A stretch of DNA of 64,000 nucleotides from Emmonsiellopsis sp. PD_33 (Eukaryota; Ascomycota; Eurotiomycetes; Onygenales; Ajellomycetaceae): NCBI GenBank assembly GCA_032988165.1, contig JANTQF010000001.1:310001-374000 (forward strand), read 5' to 3'. The notes below the pieces were generated by a model. The model was not told where the DNA came from. It was given only the letters and a program-made list of their open reading frames with translations, and searched no databases. This document shows positions 37,045 to 46,907 of this stretch, piece after piece (within the stretch, counting starts at the first letter, position 1; every line of letters starts with the position of its first letter). The position numbers and the translations under genes are program-made.

Positions 37045-38754
37045 CTACCTCAGAAGATAGTGTCATCTCTGGAATAGCAGTAAAGTCTATGTTCTCCAGA
37101 TCTGGTTGCCAGTCCCATGCACCAGTTGGTTTAGAAGATTCCCTCAGGATTGGTGTAAGTCCAGAATCAATATGCTGTTGGATGGCCACATGAAGGTCCA
37201 TATACATGATAGTATGCACTCAGTGACCATCTGGTAGAGCATTGGCCATGATTATCCTTCCTGTTGGGTATCCCTTCTCACAAATATAATCCCTACACCA
37301 TTTTTTTGTCTCAGCAGGAAGATACTCATTAATATCTACTATATATTAGCATAACTCTCTCTAAAACACAGTATAAAGAAGTACTCTACTTACCCCACCC
37401 AGAATACTGATCCTGTAAGTCTTTTAGGACCCTTGGATCAGGTGTTAAACCATACTGTTTGGCATTTTTTGGATGATTGTAAAGGACCCAGGGACATCCA
37501 TAAACACTGTGTGGTTGCTGGTGTTTTGGATGAATGCAATGGTCATTCCAAACACCAATATATTTTAGAATCCCATCTCACATAATTGGCATATAGACTG
37601 CAAGGAAGGCAATGCAATCAGAAAGTATATCTTGCTGGTAGTGATTTTAGTGGCTGAGTCTTTGAAAATAAGACTAGAAGATGAAAGAATTAGATGTTAG
37701 TCTTGATATTAAGATGATATAATAGATATAATGATTAACTTACTCTTCAAGGATTCATGAATTCCTTTGCAAGCTGGCTCCATCAAGCCTCAATATGTTG
37801 GTTGGCAGTGCTAGTTCCATATTGATAGCATTGATCAAATGATATATCAGGGTCAATTTACTGGTGCAGTTTAAACTGGGCTGCAGCCATCATGGGAGTT
37901 TCAATACCCTGATCCAAGCAAATAACCTGTGGGAAAACCTGGTTTGTCCCAAGAGTATCAAGATATTATCAGAGAATAGAGACAGCAGTTCAGCAGCTGA
38001 TCCCAACATATATCCAAACAATATATTAAGAATATGCATTGATGGCTGCATAAATCTCAATTCCCCAGTAATCAAGCTTGCAATACTCATCAACAGACCA
38101 CAGATAATTTGGACCTGGAATGATATATGTTCCATAATGATGTTGAAGGTCATTAAGTTGGTGGTTAATCCCATCAGGATCAAGCTGATGAACTGTGTTG
38201 AATAGATGATTCCTGCAGTTAAATTCCCATGTTAGTTTTCATTGCAATTATTATATCAATCAGTTAGAGGTTTCTTACTGAGAGATAGCATAGTCTTTCT
38301 TTTGAAAATGTGTGTAAAGATGTCCATATTCAAATGCTTGAATAAAGTCATCATTCAGCTCTTTCTGAATAGTCTCTACTAGTTCCTGCTGTATTTTCTT
38401 GGTATCATAATCAAGCTGTTGCTGTGGAAGCCCCATGCATTTATAGATTTAGGATAATTCATGTAGGCTGAGTTTATGTCCTTTATTGCTAAGGATTCAC
38501 AGTATTTCATCATCCTGCAAACTCCTGGAGAATAAATCCTGGATGGCACTCCATACTTCATCATTATCCTCCAGTTTCTGATACTTAGAAATATTCCAGT
38601 GTTTTAATGACTCAGTTAGAGCAGTATGACCAATGGTGAGGTGTTTCTCATCCTTTAGGTATCAAAGAATATCCCATTGTGTTAGGTCTTGTTCAATGAG
38701 ATCATGAATTAGGTCTTGGTAGGGGCTTAAGATAAATTCACCATGAGAAGGCAT
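37045..38754 (-). pseudogene. Integrase-type (Ginger-like) transposase, mutated
   Basis: From ATG at 38,754 (MPSHGEFILSPYQDLIHDLI) a helical N-terminal region leads to an intron starting near 38,280 and ending near 38,217. The next exon begins close to NTVHQLDPDGI and contains the DDE core: LWSVDEYCKLDYWGIEIYAA (first Asp), QVICLDQGIETPMM (second Asp), and NQHIEA followed by a stop and WSQLAK (Glu). Introns follow at about 37,744 and 37,393, with exons reading FLAVYMPIM and VYGCPWVLYNHP, then NEYLPAETKKW and IQQHIDSGLTPIL. More than ten in-frame stops replace Arg, Gln or Trp codons. This matches the fungal integrase-core transposases related to Ginger elements, which cut and paste DNA using retroviral-type chemistry. 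The family name is from memory of the motif pattern. Confidence 0.7.
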
Positions 38755-39243
38755 GATAAAAGAGACATATAAGAGGCTGATGATGTTAAAAAAAGAAAGA
38801 TGAAAGTGGAAAAAAAAGCTTCTAGTTTGAAGAAGATTAAAAATAAACTATAAACAAATAATGGTTGCTGAGGAAATCATTTTTTTCTAGCCCTCCCCTG
38901 CATGTGGACTGTCTTCTAAAAATTAGGTAGATTGGGAAACAAATTATTAACCTCCAGCAAGTCTAGAAGGTCAGTAGCTATCTATATAGAGCTCTCTGGA
39001 GCTGCTGGATCTATCTATGATGCTATGCTCTAGCTACACCCAGGTGGAGCTCTATAATGAGATATATGACAATATATATGATAAGGATCAATGAGGTGGT
39101 TGTGAGATGTTTGGATGGCAGAATAATGTATCACCAGTCTAAGAGTATAACAGGCAGCTTGGCAGCAACAGTGAAGGCATGATTTGTGCTCCCAGGGATT
39201 AAAAATTGATATAAAGATTGCAATAATTCTGCACTGGATGTGT

Positions 39244-40198
39244 TTAATTATCAGGAAGAAACACTAGAAACTCATCTGGCTGCCAGTTCATCTGGTTAAA
39301 CTCTTTTACTGTGACCTCCCCCTTCAGAACCTCCATTGCATGTTTGTGGGCCTTAAAGACCTTACCCCCTTCTATTATCCCCTCTGTAACTGCCCAGTTC
39401 TGAACCACTGGCAGCTTCCCACCCCCACTAACCACTATGGCCTTTAACATTGAGAGCTCAGGCCTGAACATGTGGTAGATTTGAACAGTACTGTACTTCA
39501 GCAGCTGAATTTTATTTTTCACATGCTTTTTGATCTTTAATCATTCCTGCATCTACTGGGTATAGATCAGCTGGTTGAAATCAGTTTCATCTATCATCTT
39601 CTTTATTTCATTTGTATAGGCCTTTTCTACTTGCTCATCTATAGGCATTTTATCACTTTCAAACTCTTTCTCATCCTCAAGGTGCCACTTTACCTCCTGC
39701 ATGGTGTCCTTTGACTGGGTTATATATTTCCACATAGTAACCCTAGATAGCCAGAATATTAGAAACAGCTATAGGAAATAAATAAAAGTTTTATATAACT
39801 TATATTTCATTAGGAGTAGTTGCCTGATTTTCTTCAAGTACTGCTGTGGTAATGCCAGTTCTTGCTCTATAATAATTAAATTAATATATGATAAGCTAGT
39901 ATGGGATCAAATAAGTTATTACTTACTATTTACTCTTAACCTCAGCTCTCTTTATAGTCTCAAGTTCCTTGCAAACATCCTCATTTACCTCCTTATATTC
40001 TGCTGTAGCACAGAGCTTTTGGAGGTGATAATTCTCAGTAGCTTGATCAGCATTTTTTGCTCAATTAAGGGCAAGCTTGTCAGCAGAGAGCTTGGCAAGC
40101 CATGCATGGTTCTTTTGTGAGAATGGGTTTGTTGAGTGCTCTTCAAGTTTCTTTTAGCTACTAGTAGTAGTTCCAGGCTTAGGGCCATGGTGACCCAT
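39244..40198 (-). pseudogene. Unknown companion gene of the transposon
   Basis: An ATG at 40,198 opens MGHHGPKPGTTTSS. After a stop it continues with KKLEEHSTNPFSQKNHAWLA and a helical, charged region to an intron with GTAAGT donor and TATAG acceptor (39,926-39,867). A short exon, probably another intron, and a 3' part follow. The 3' part holds two well-preserved stretches: WKYITQSKDTMQEVKWHLED... (60 codons) and the terminal 92-codon frame ending EFLVFLPDN at 39,244. Only four or so stops are present. It is divergent to the H3-like gene 440 bp away. I see no known domain; the heptad-rich middle suggests coiled coil. It may be a transposition accessory protein. Confidence 0.45.
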
Positions 40199-40402
40199 TT
40201 TTTTGGTTGGAGAGGTAGATGTGCAGAGGTGGACATGTGGAGGTAGATGTGTGAAGATAGAGGTAGTTAGAGAGGTAGAAGTGGAAAGGTGTATAGAAAT
40301 AAGAGTGATAGCTGCTGATTGTAAGAATAATTAGTATAAAGAGATAAATAGAATAGGTAGAAGTAGAAAGGATTAAAAAGGAGAGCTTATTTGTTATTTT
40401 TA

Positions 40403-40432
40403 TTAGTGTGTTTTTATTGAATAACACACTAA
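40403..40432. promoter_or_regulatory. Inverted repeat between divergent genes
   Basis: TTAGTGTGTT and AACACACTAA form perfect 10-bp arms around a 10-base spacer. The position between two divergently read genes (start codons at 40,198 and 40,640) suits a shared operator, though no known fungal factor site is recognised. Confidence 0.35.
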
Positions 40433-40639
40433 GTGATGCAGTTAATTGGAGAGTTTATTATCTCAAAAATATTTTCTTTTCCTACTTCCTTTCATTTTCT
40501 ACCTTTATCTGTCTTGTGTTCTTCTTTTGCCCTCCCTCTCTTTGTGCCTCACTTGGTGTGCCCCTGCTGCTCCCTTCTGCAAAGTAAGTATAGCTATTGG
40601 TTTCTAGTTGAATGTCAGTTTATATGCTAATTGCAAAAG

Positions 40640-41222
40640 ATGGTGAGGATAAAACAAACAGCCAGATATTCCACTGGAGGAAAGGCACTCATGAAGAATC
40701 TTACTGGCAAGATAGTAAGAAAATTGACTGGGGGCAAGCAACTCCCAGCACCAAGAACTGAACAAGTAAAGAAACCTCACTGTTGGTATCCTAGTAGTAA
40801 GTTGGTTATAATATTAATATAAAGATTGATATATTAATATTAATAACTTCTAGCTGTCACACTATGAGAGATCTAGAGATACTAGAAATTCACAGAATTC
40901 TTAATGTGCTGCACTTCATTCCATCAACTTGTACATAAGATTATAATTAATAGGAAAGGAGGAAAGAATATCTGCATTTAAGCTTCTGCACTGAAAGCAC
41001 TGTAGGAGACAGTAGAGATAGCTCTAACTTCTGAACTTAAAAGTATGTCATCTGTTTAAATACTCTTGTTAGCTATTTGACATATTAATATGGAAATAAT
41101 TAGTGGCAAACTACCTTGCTATTCATGCTAAGCATGTAACAATCTAGCCTTGTGATATGCAGCTGGTGCAGAAACTTTGAGAGATGATGACAGAGTATAA
41201 GTTCTCTGGTTACTCAGGTTGA
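40640..41222 (+). pseudogene. Histone H3 variant pseudogene
   Basis: Three exons (40,640-40,796; 40,854-41,042; 41,104-41,222) with GT...AG introns of 57 and 61 bp give a full-length H3-type histone. The tail reads MVRIKQTARYSTGGKAL, followed by VKKPHCWYPS; across intron 1 the TVALREI region aligns exactly in frame, and later segments include ASALKAL and AIHAKHVTI. Seven in-frame stops fall on Arg or Gln codons of H3 (CGA, CGG, CAG, CAA origin). It differs from canonical H3 by a longer stretch before VKKPH (TGGKQLPAPRTEQ), two extra residues after the LVxxI segment, and about ten extra C-terminal residues. A CT-rich leader and a GTAAGT...AG 5' intron precede the ATG. Gln after VTI argues against a centromeric variant. 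It lies inside the transposon, close to its right end. Confidence 0.85.
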
Positions 41223-41364
41223 TTTGATGGGGGGTGTTGGTTTTTTTTATTAAACTTTTAAATTCTGAAAAAAAAAATATTACATCAGAACTTAATAATC
41301 TTCTTACTGATTTTAACTGGTGTGTGTGCATATGTGGTAATAAGGATTTCAAGTGTAAAACATG

Positions 41365-41402
41365 AAATTTTGTGTTACAGACATTTGTTGTTATAGACCA
41401 CC
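41365..41402 (-). repeat. Right terminal inverted repeat
   Basis: Reverse complement of the left repeat at 27,782-27,819 with four transition differences. It ends exactly where CG dinucleotides reappear (CCGTACATGGCGG at 41,401), so the transposon end is also the composition border. Confidence 0.75.
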
Positions 41403-42144
41403 GTACATGGCGGTTGGCATGTTGGCTTCGTTGCGCAGTGGGTCTTGCTGCTTTCTCTTCTATTTGCTGGACGTCAGTGGAAAGCTCGTTACTTCTTAGC
41501 GCCTCAGCTTAATTTGCGTCCATTTGATGTCCGTCTTATGGCCCGTTGCGCGCTAACCTACTAGTACCTATGGATGTTAGACGGTCCCCCAGCCCAAGAC
41601 TTCTGATATCTTCAGGCTCAGCAAACAATATATTTATCAGCGGGGCGACATGACAGATTATACCATCTCCTTTCTCTATCTGTCTTTAATGTTACATCGG
41701 TCCCCGACGCCGGAAACAACAGCATCGAGCTCTCCTTATCAGCCCTGATAAGATGCCGACCATGTTCGCATTCTAGGACAAGAGTGTAAGATAACAATCC
41801 AGCGGCCCGATTGTTTTTCTGTCAAACGTCCGCCAGAGGTGCTCCCCTCTGCACATCGATGCGATGAATGGCTGTTATGACCGAAGACGCCCAAGATATT
41901 CTGTGCGCGATGATATCGGGACCCGCCCGGAAATATATGAAATTTCTCGATGAATTGTCTATCGACCTTATCTACCCCCTTGATTAAGTTCCTTCAACAT
42001 CACTCTAGAAAGATTATACACGTCGTAGCTTCCGACGGTTATCTCGAAGTATTTCTGCCGTTATGTCAGGTATAAAAGGATCCCGATTGTTCCAAGCATG
42101 CCTGTGCAAAGGGGAAGAGGCAAATCCAAATTCTTCTTTTCGCC
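41403..42144. promoter_or_regulatory. Upstream region of the amine oxidase gene
   Basis: 742 bp of CpG-containing, balanced DNA without a gene. It starts with GTAC (candidate right target duplication), holds the GATA dyad at 41,735-41,752, and ends with a TATA box (TATAAAAGG at 42,071-42,079) 66 bp before the start codon. Confidence 0.7.
41735..41752. promoter_or_regulatory. GATA-factor dyad
   Basis: CTTATCAG-CC-CTGATAAG is a perfect 8-bp inverted repeat with a 2-bp spacer, giving two HGATAR sites facing opposite ways, 393 bp before the amine oxidase start. Paired GATA sites are the classic target of the fungal nitrogen regulators of the AreA/NIT2 family. Confidence 0.55.
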
Positions 42145-44552
42145 ATGCGCTCAAAAATAATCGCGGCTCTATGCCTTTTTGACCTAGCCGCTGCTACTAC
42201 CCTCAGGCGTAACGTGTCGCCTTTCGGTCATGAAGGACCCCTTACGTACAGTCCAAAAAATACCTGCCTTAACGACCCCGTTCCCGTCGCAAATGCTCCT
42301 AAGACAAACGTCTGGGGTGGAATCAGTGCTGAAGATAACTTGGCTGTCTGGACCCTCCTTCATAACCCATCAACCGGCTTGAACTTGACCAGCCCCGACA
42401 ATGCAACCGTGTCCGACAATTACGTTTTTTGGATCGATGCTCTACCCACAAACAAATCTGCCGTCCTTGCCTACATCGACGCTGATGGCCCGGAGCCTCC
42501 CAAATATGCCCGAAGCATTATTTTTGAAGGCGGGCGAGAGGATCCCCGATCTCAGGAGTACATGATCGGCCCGCTGCCGGTCACTTCAGACACTACAGTT
42601 CAACCTCTTGACTATATGTACAACGGAGGAAAGGGTGGATCTGTACCCTACAATGCTCGCTACTTCGACGACGTCCGTACCGCTGCTGTGGAGCCTCTAG
42701 TTACGTCCGTCATGTCTAGTCTAGCGAATATGACAGCCGCCCTATTCCAAGGGGGTGTATATTACGGAAAAGAGGACAACAGGACAAGCCTTGTATATAC
42801 ATCTGCCGATCCCGTTTCATTTGATGGGACCCAAGCAAGTCTTAATATCATGTTTCGATTCCCAACAAATGCCTCCTACATGACCCCACTCGACTTCTTC
42901 GTCCTGGTTGACTGCACAGGAACAGATCCGTCTACATATTTCGTCAAGGGGTTCGTCACCAAAGAACGTTTCTTCCCGACGGTTGAAGAATTGACCTCCG
43001 CATTTGAAGCTGGTGAGCTGGAGCAAGAATTCGACCAAACACTGGATGGCTCATGGGCTGTGCTGGATTGGAAATCAGAAATGGGCAAAAGAGATCTGGA
43101 TGAGAAGTTCTCCGCCAGCATTTTGGAACTTGGCGGAAAGAGATATAAGCTAGATAGGGAGCAGCAGTATGTCGAGTATATGGGCTGGTCTTTCTACACC
43201 GCGTACTGCCGCACTCTTGGCATCATGTTCTTTGATATTAAGTTCAAGGGGGAAAGAATTCTCTACGAACTGTCCCTACAGGAGGCTATGGCTCAATACG
43301 GAGGGAATCAACCCAAAGCGGCCAATACAGGTTAGCCAACGCTTAATCCGGCAGCGAGCTTCAAATGAGTAGCGCTAAATGTTTTTCTACAGTTTACCAT
43401 GATACCTACTACAGCCTAGGTTCTAATATGGGTACGTTGGTCGAGGGCTATGATTGTCCATTTGGATCCACACTCTTGAACCTGACTTATCACGAGGGGA
43501 ACAAGACTGTCATCAACCAAGACGCTCTATGCATTTTCGAAACAGACATGGGATTCCCGCTCTCGCGCCATCGTTCCGGAGATAAAGAGTCCAAATGGGG
43601 TTTTAAAGACATGGGTGTTGTCAAAGGAAATGCGCTCATAACTCGTGCTGTGGCAACTGTCGGCAACTATGATTACATGTTCGATTATGCTTTCCACGTC
43701 GATGGCGCTCTCGAAATTTCCGTCCGTGCTAGTGGTTACCTCCAGTCAAGCCCGTATTACGTTAAACAGAGCAAATGGGGTCCCCGCATCCAGCGCGGCA
43801 CTCAAGGCTCACTCCACGACCATGTCGTGACCTGGAAAGCAGACTTCGACATTGTTGACACCGCTAACTCATTCGAAGTCACCAAACTCGTGGCAGCCGA
43901 ACAACAACAACCCTGGTTCCCCGAACTCGGCACTTTCGAGCAACTCCAACTCGAGCAGAGCTATTTAGAACAGGAAGACCGTCTGAACTGGGAACCCAAT
44001 GGGCAGGGGATGTTCTGCGTTGTGAATAAGGACAAAAAGAATGCTTGGGGTGAGAACCGCGGGTATCGCATCGTCCCTGGTCGCTCAAACATGCATCTAA
44101 CCACGCTCAACTCGCCCTTCTCCCTCAAAAACTCCGAGTTTGCCAAGCAGCATATCGCAGTCACCCGCCAGCATGACAACGAGCCCCTTGCCAATTCCGT
44201 CCAAAATATTAACCTACCTTGGGAACCACAGCAAGATTTCGGCAAGTTCTTTGACGACGAGCCGCTAGACCAAGAAGATCTAGTCGTATGGATGAATATG
44301 GGCATGCACCATTTCACGCGCTCCGAAGATGTGCCTGTCACACTTTATACTGAGGCATATGCAAGCATGATACTGGCTCCCCAAAATTTCTTCGACCGCG
44401 CCCAGGACGGCGATTTGATGAATCGGCGCTGGATTGTGCCAAATAAGGAGACTGGAGAGCTTGAGTATGAGACGTATGGGGTTGAGCTGCCTCAGTGCAG
44501 AGCTGCGTTGACGGAGCCAGTCTTGGGGATAAGCCCAGTGCTTAAGGTATGA
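42145..44552 (+). CDS. Secreted copper amine oxidase
   Basis: Join 42,145-43,330 and 43,393-44,552; the 62-bp intron has GT and CTACAG borders and the exons join in frame to give 781 residues. A signal peptide (MRSKIIAALCLFDLAAA) starts the protein. The catalytic Tyr that becomes topaquinone is Y488 in TVGNYDYMFDY; the base is Asp399 in YHDTYYSLGS, 89 residues earlier, as in the family. Copper ligands are H537 and H539 (LHDHVVTWKADFDI) and H702 (MHHFTRSEDVPVT). All key residues are present and several NxS/T sites fit secretion. The enzyme oxidises primary amines to aldehyde, ammonia and hydrogen peroxide, outside the cell or in the secretory route. The start is the first ATG after a TATA box. 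Nothing suggests decay. Confidence 0.93.
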
Positions 44553-46019
44553 ATGTTGGGGGATTCTAATTATAATTTAATTTGCCACTATACAGGAGGG
44601 CTGATTTTCGGGTGTATGTAATGTACAATTTTTTCCTTCTATGCATTCTATTATCTACTTTCTGGCAGTGATATTCGCCATATGATTTCTGAGCCTCATA
44701 TCAAATTATACTCATTGCTTGGGCCACCCCGCCATCCAGCCCAAGAATTGAAAAATTACACCACTCTGGTCAGCGAATCCGCCCTCCCTAGTATTGCTAA
44801 TGATTCTCATGAATCTTGACCGCCCCCTCCGCTTGCCGAGAACCAAAGTACGGCTAAATCTACCCATTACTAGAAATGCCCTTTGGTCTACAATGGATAG
44901 AACCCATTCCTGCTATGTGATATGTATATCCACGTTTTTCCTCGTCTCGGACTCTCTCTCATAGTATAGTTTCTTCGGGCGTATCAGTGGACAGCAAGTT
45001 AAACAGTTACAGATCCCGGCCCGCTTGTCTATGTCTCAAATACGCAATATGCAGCCGTGTGATTGAACCAGGATATAATACTATTGAAGTGAAACCAGCT
45101 CATGATGACGACAGCATGCACACACATGGTTATTAGTATCTGGCTATCAATTCCGTTTTTCAGGCAGTTCGGCACAGCTAATTACTTTGAAACAATCTCT
45201 TTATGATATACACTCCAGTCGCATCCTTCTTCCCGAACCTCGAGTCCGCGGTGACGTGTTTATATACATCGCCGAGAATCACGCCGCCCTGCGGCCCATC
45301 CCTGGTTTATTACAATAGCTACCCAGCAAAGATGATAATGACGTCGGCAAAGAAGTATCTAATTATAGAGATCACCCATGATCAGCGGCTCCGAGTTTCA
45401 TTCTGATTGAGCTAATCGCGCAATAACAGGGGTTCTATATCGATTGGGCGATCATTCATCTAGGTAGTCTGGTAAATATATTAGGACCCTCCGCAGGGGG
45501 TAAACATCCGGTTTCCAGTGAGTCTGCGGAGCTCACTCAGCCTTGCTGTCTAAATCCCCCCAGCCGATTTACTTCCCAAGAAGCGGGGCAGCGAACTGGG
45601 TATAGACAGGGATGCGGTCCTCTCTTTGGCCAGTGCAGGCTGGCGTTGATCGATCTTGTACCCGACGACGCTCCAGCTTGATCTTCGCTTGTGTGGGACT
45701 CGCTCGAGCCATCTTCTTGCATTAACAACGTTAGTGCTAAGTAGAGTTAAGGGGAGGTAAATACATGGACATGTGCACCAACAGGACAAGGGAAATGAGA
45801 CAACCAATATGATGCACGAAGAAACAAGCAAAATCTGGTATTGTAGAACTAAATAGCAACAAGCCTAGCTTGCAGATCTCCAAAGACGTAGTAAGAGCAG
45901 GTAGGAATTTGGAACAGGTTAGGGCCACCGCCAGTCACAGTCTTCTCCAGATGAACCCCACCGTCGACAGCAGAAGTATAGCACCTCGTGGGTTAGGAAC
46001 CAGGAGCCGGGAAGGGGAA
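44553..46019. other. Intergenic region without recognised gene
   Basis: About 1.5 kb separates the amine oxidase from the glycine-rich gene; it contains the 3' ends of both. Short frames on each strand (for example 45,831-45,550) lack start context, codon bias or domains. No RNA gene was seen. Confidence 0.5.
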
Positions 46020-46907
46020 CTAGACTCGCAGCAGTTTGCGGGCTTTCCCAACGCCAACGCCTCCCCCAAGTCCACCCCCTAATCCACCGCCCAATCCACC
46101 GCCCAATCCACCGCCCAATCCGCCTCCAACCTCCCCACCAACTCCGCCACCAACTCCTCCACCGGCGCCTCCTCCAACTCCTCCTCCGACCTCTCCCCCA
46201 GCACCACCGCCCACACCACCCCCAACTTCTCCTCCAGCACCACCTCCAATGCCTCCTCCAACACCACCACCGACACCTCCACCGACACCTCCTCCAACCT
46301 CCCCTCCAGCGCCGCCGCCTATGCCGCCCCCAACGCCACCACCAGCACCTCCCCCGATCTCTCCGCCGCCTTCGCCTTCCCCTTCACCTTCCCCTTCACC
46401 TTCTCCTTCTCCTTCTCCTTCCCCTTCTCCTTCGCCTCCTCCGCCAGCGCCACCGCCAACACCGCCTCCAGCACCTCCACCGACACCTCCGCCAATACCA
46501 CCTCCAATGCCACCTCCAATGCCACCTCCAATGCCACCACCGACACCTCCACCGACACCTCCACCAACTTCTCCACCAGCACCACCACCAGCACCTCCAC
46601 CAGCACCTCCACCAGCACCTCCACCAGCACCTCCACCAACCTCTCCACCAGCACCACCACCTATGCCACCCCCGACACCCCCACCAATTCCACCACCAAT
46701 ACCGCCTCCAATGCCGCCCCCAACTTCTCCGCCAGCGCCGCCACCTGCTCCTCCGCCTACCCCGCCGCCAACCTGTCTTTTCACATCTGTAAAGGGAAGT
46801 TAGCTAATTGTGTTCTCTCCCACTAAACGGAGATGCAGTAGCTTACCAACTGGGGCAGCATGAGCAACAGCAAGCAGTGCCGCAATGGTGAGTAAGTCAA
46901 GCTTCAT
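46020..46907 (-). CDS. Secreted glycine-rich repeat protein
   Basis: Join 46,907-46,847 and 46,786-46,020; a 60-bp intron with GTAAGC donor and TTTACAG acceptor. Of 275 residues, the first 19 are a clear signal peptide (MKLDLLTIAALLAVAHAAP), followed by VDVKRQV with a Lys-Arg Kex2 site at 23-24. The rest is built of GGGX units (X mostly Val, Ala, Ile; frequently GGEV), broken once by about ten Glu-Gly pairs, and ends GVGKARKLLRV. The plus strand of the same DNA reads as a 255-codon proline-rich frame, but that begins at TTG and lacks a signal, so the minus strand is chosen. The role is probably cell wall or matrix; no enzyme domain exists. Confidence 0.82.
46030..46780. repeat. 12-bp-based coding repeat of the glycine-rich gene
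   Basis: Degenerate 12-bp units (CCACCTCCAACA type on the plus strand) run for about 700 bp, with a CCTTCACCTTCC-type 6- or 12-bp block near 46,375-46,435 that encodes Glu-Gly. Such arrays change length readily by slippage, so allele length is likely variable. Confidence 0.85.

Larger units (their letters stand above)
27782..41402. mobile_element. 13.6-kb TIR DNA transposon with cargo genes (mutated)
   Basis: Two inverted repeats of about 38 bp bound this segment: GGTGGTCTATAATGATAAAT at 27,782 and, on the minus strand, GGTGGTCTATAACAACAAAT from 41,402 inward. Both continue to TCTGTAACACAAAATTT, with four mismatches, all transitions. Inside, a retroviral-integrase-type transposase gene lies at 38,754-37,045. 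Also inside are unknown genes at 34,896-33,602 and 40,198-39,244, a histone H3 variant at 40,640-41,222, and two minisatellites. All coding sequences carry stops at former C-containing codons. The base composition is less AT-rich than the tracts to the left, suggesting a later arrival or lighter mutation. That the contents moved as one unit is inferred from the matching ends. Confidence 0.72.

Noticed and set aside
37890..38183. 97-codon hydrophobic minus-strand frame as a membrane protein
   Set aside because: It is an out-of-frame reading of the transposase catalytic exon.
40640..41222. Centromeric H3 (CENP-A) pseudogene
   Set aside because: The tail begins like canonical H3 and the stop after VTI is at a Gln codon as in fungal H3; no CENP-A-type loop is seen.
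46036..46803. 255-codon plus-strand proline-rich frame
   Set aside because: It starts at TTG, has no signal peptide or splice context, and is the exact complement of the glycine-rich coding sequence, which has a signal peptide, intron and Kex2 site.
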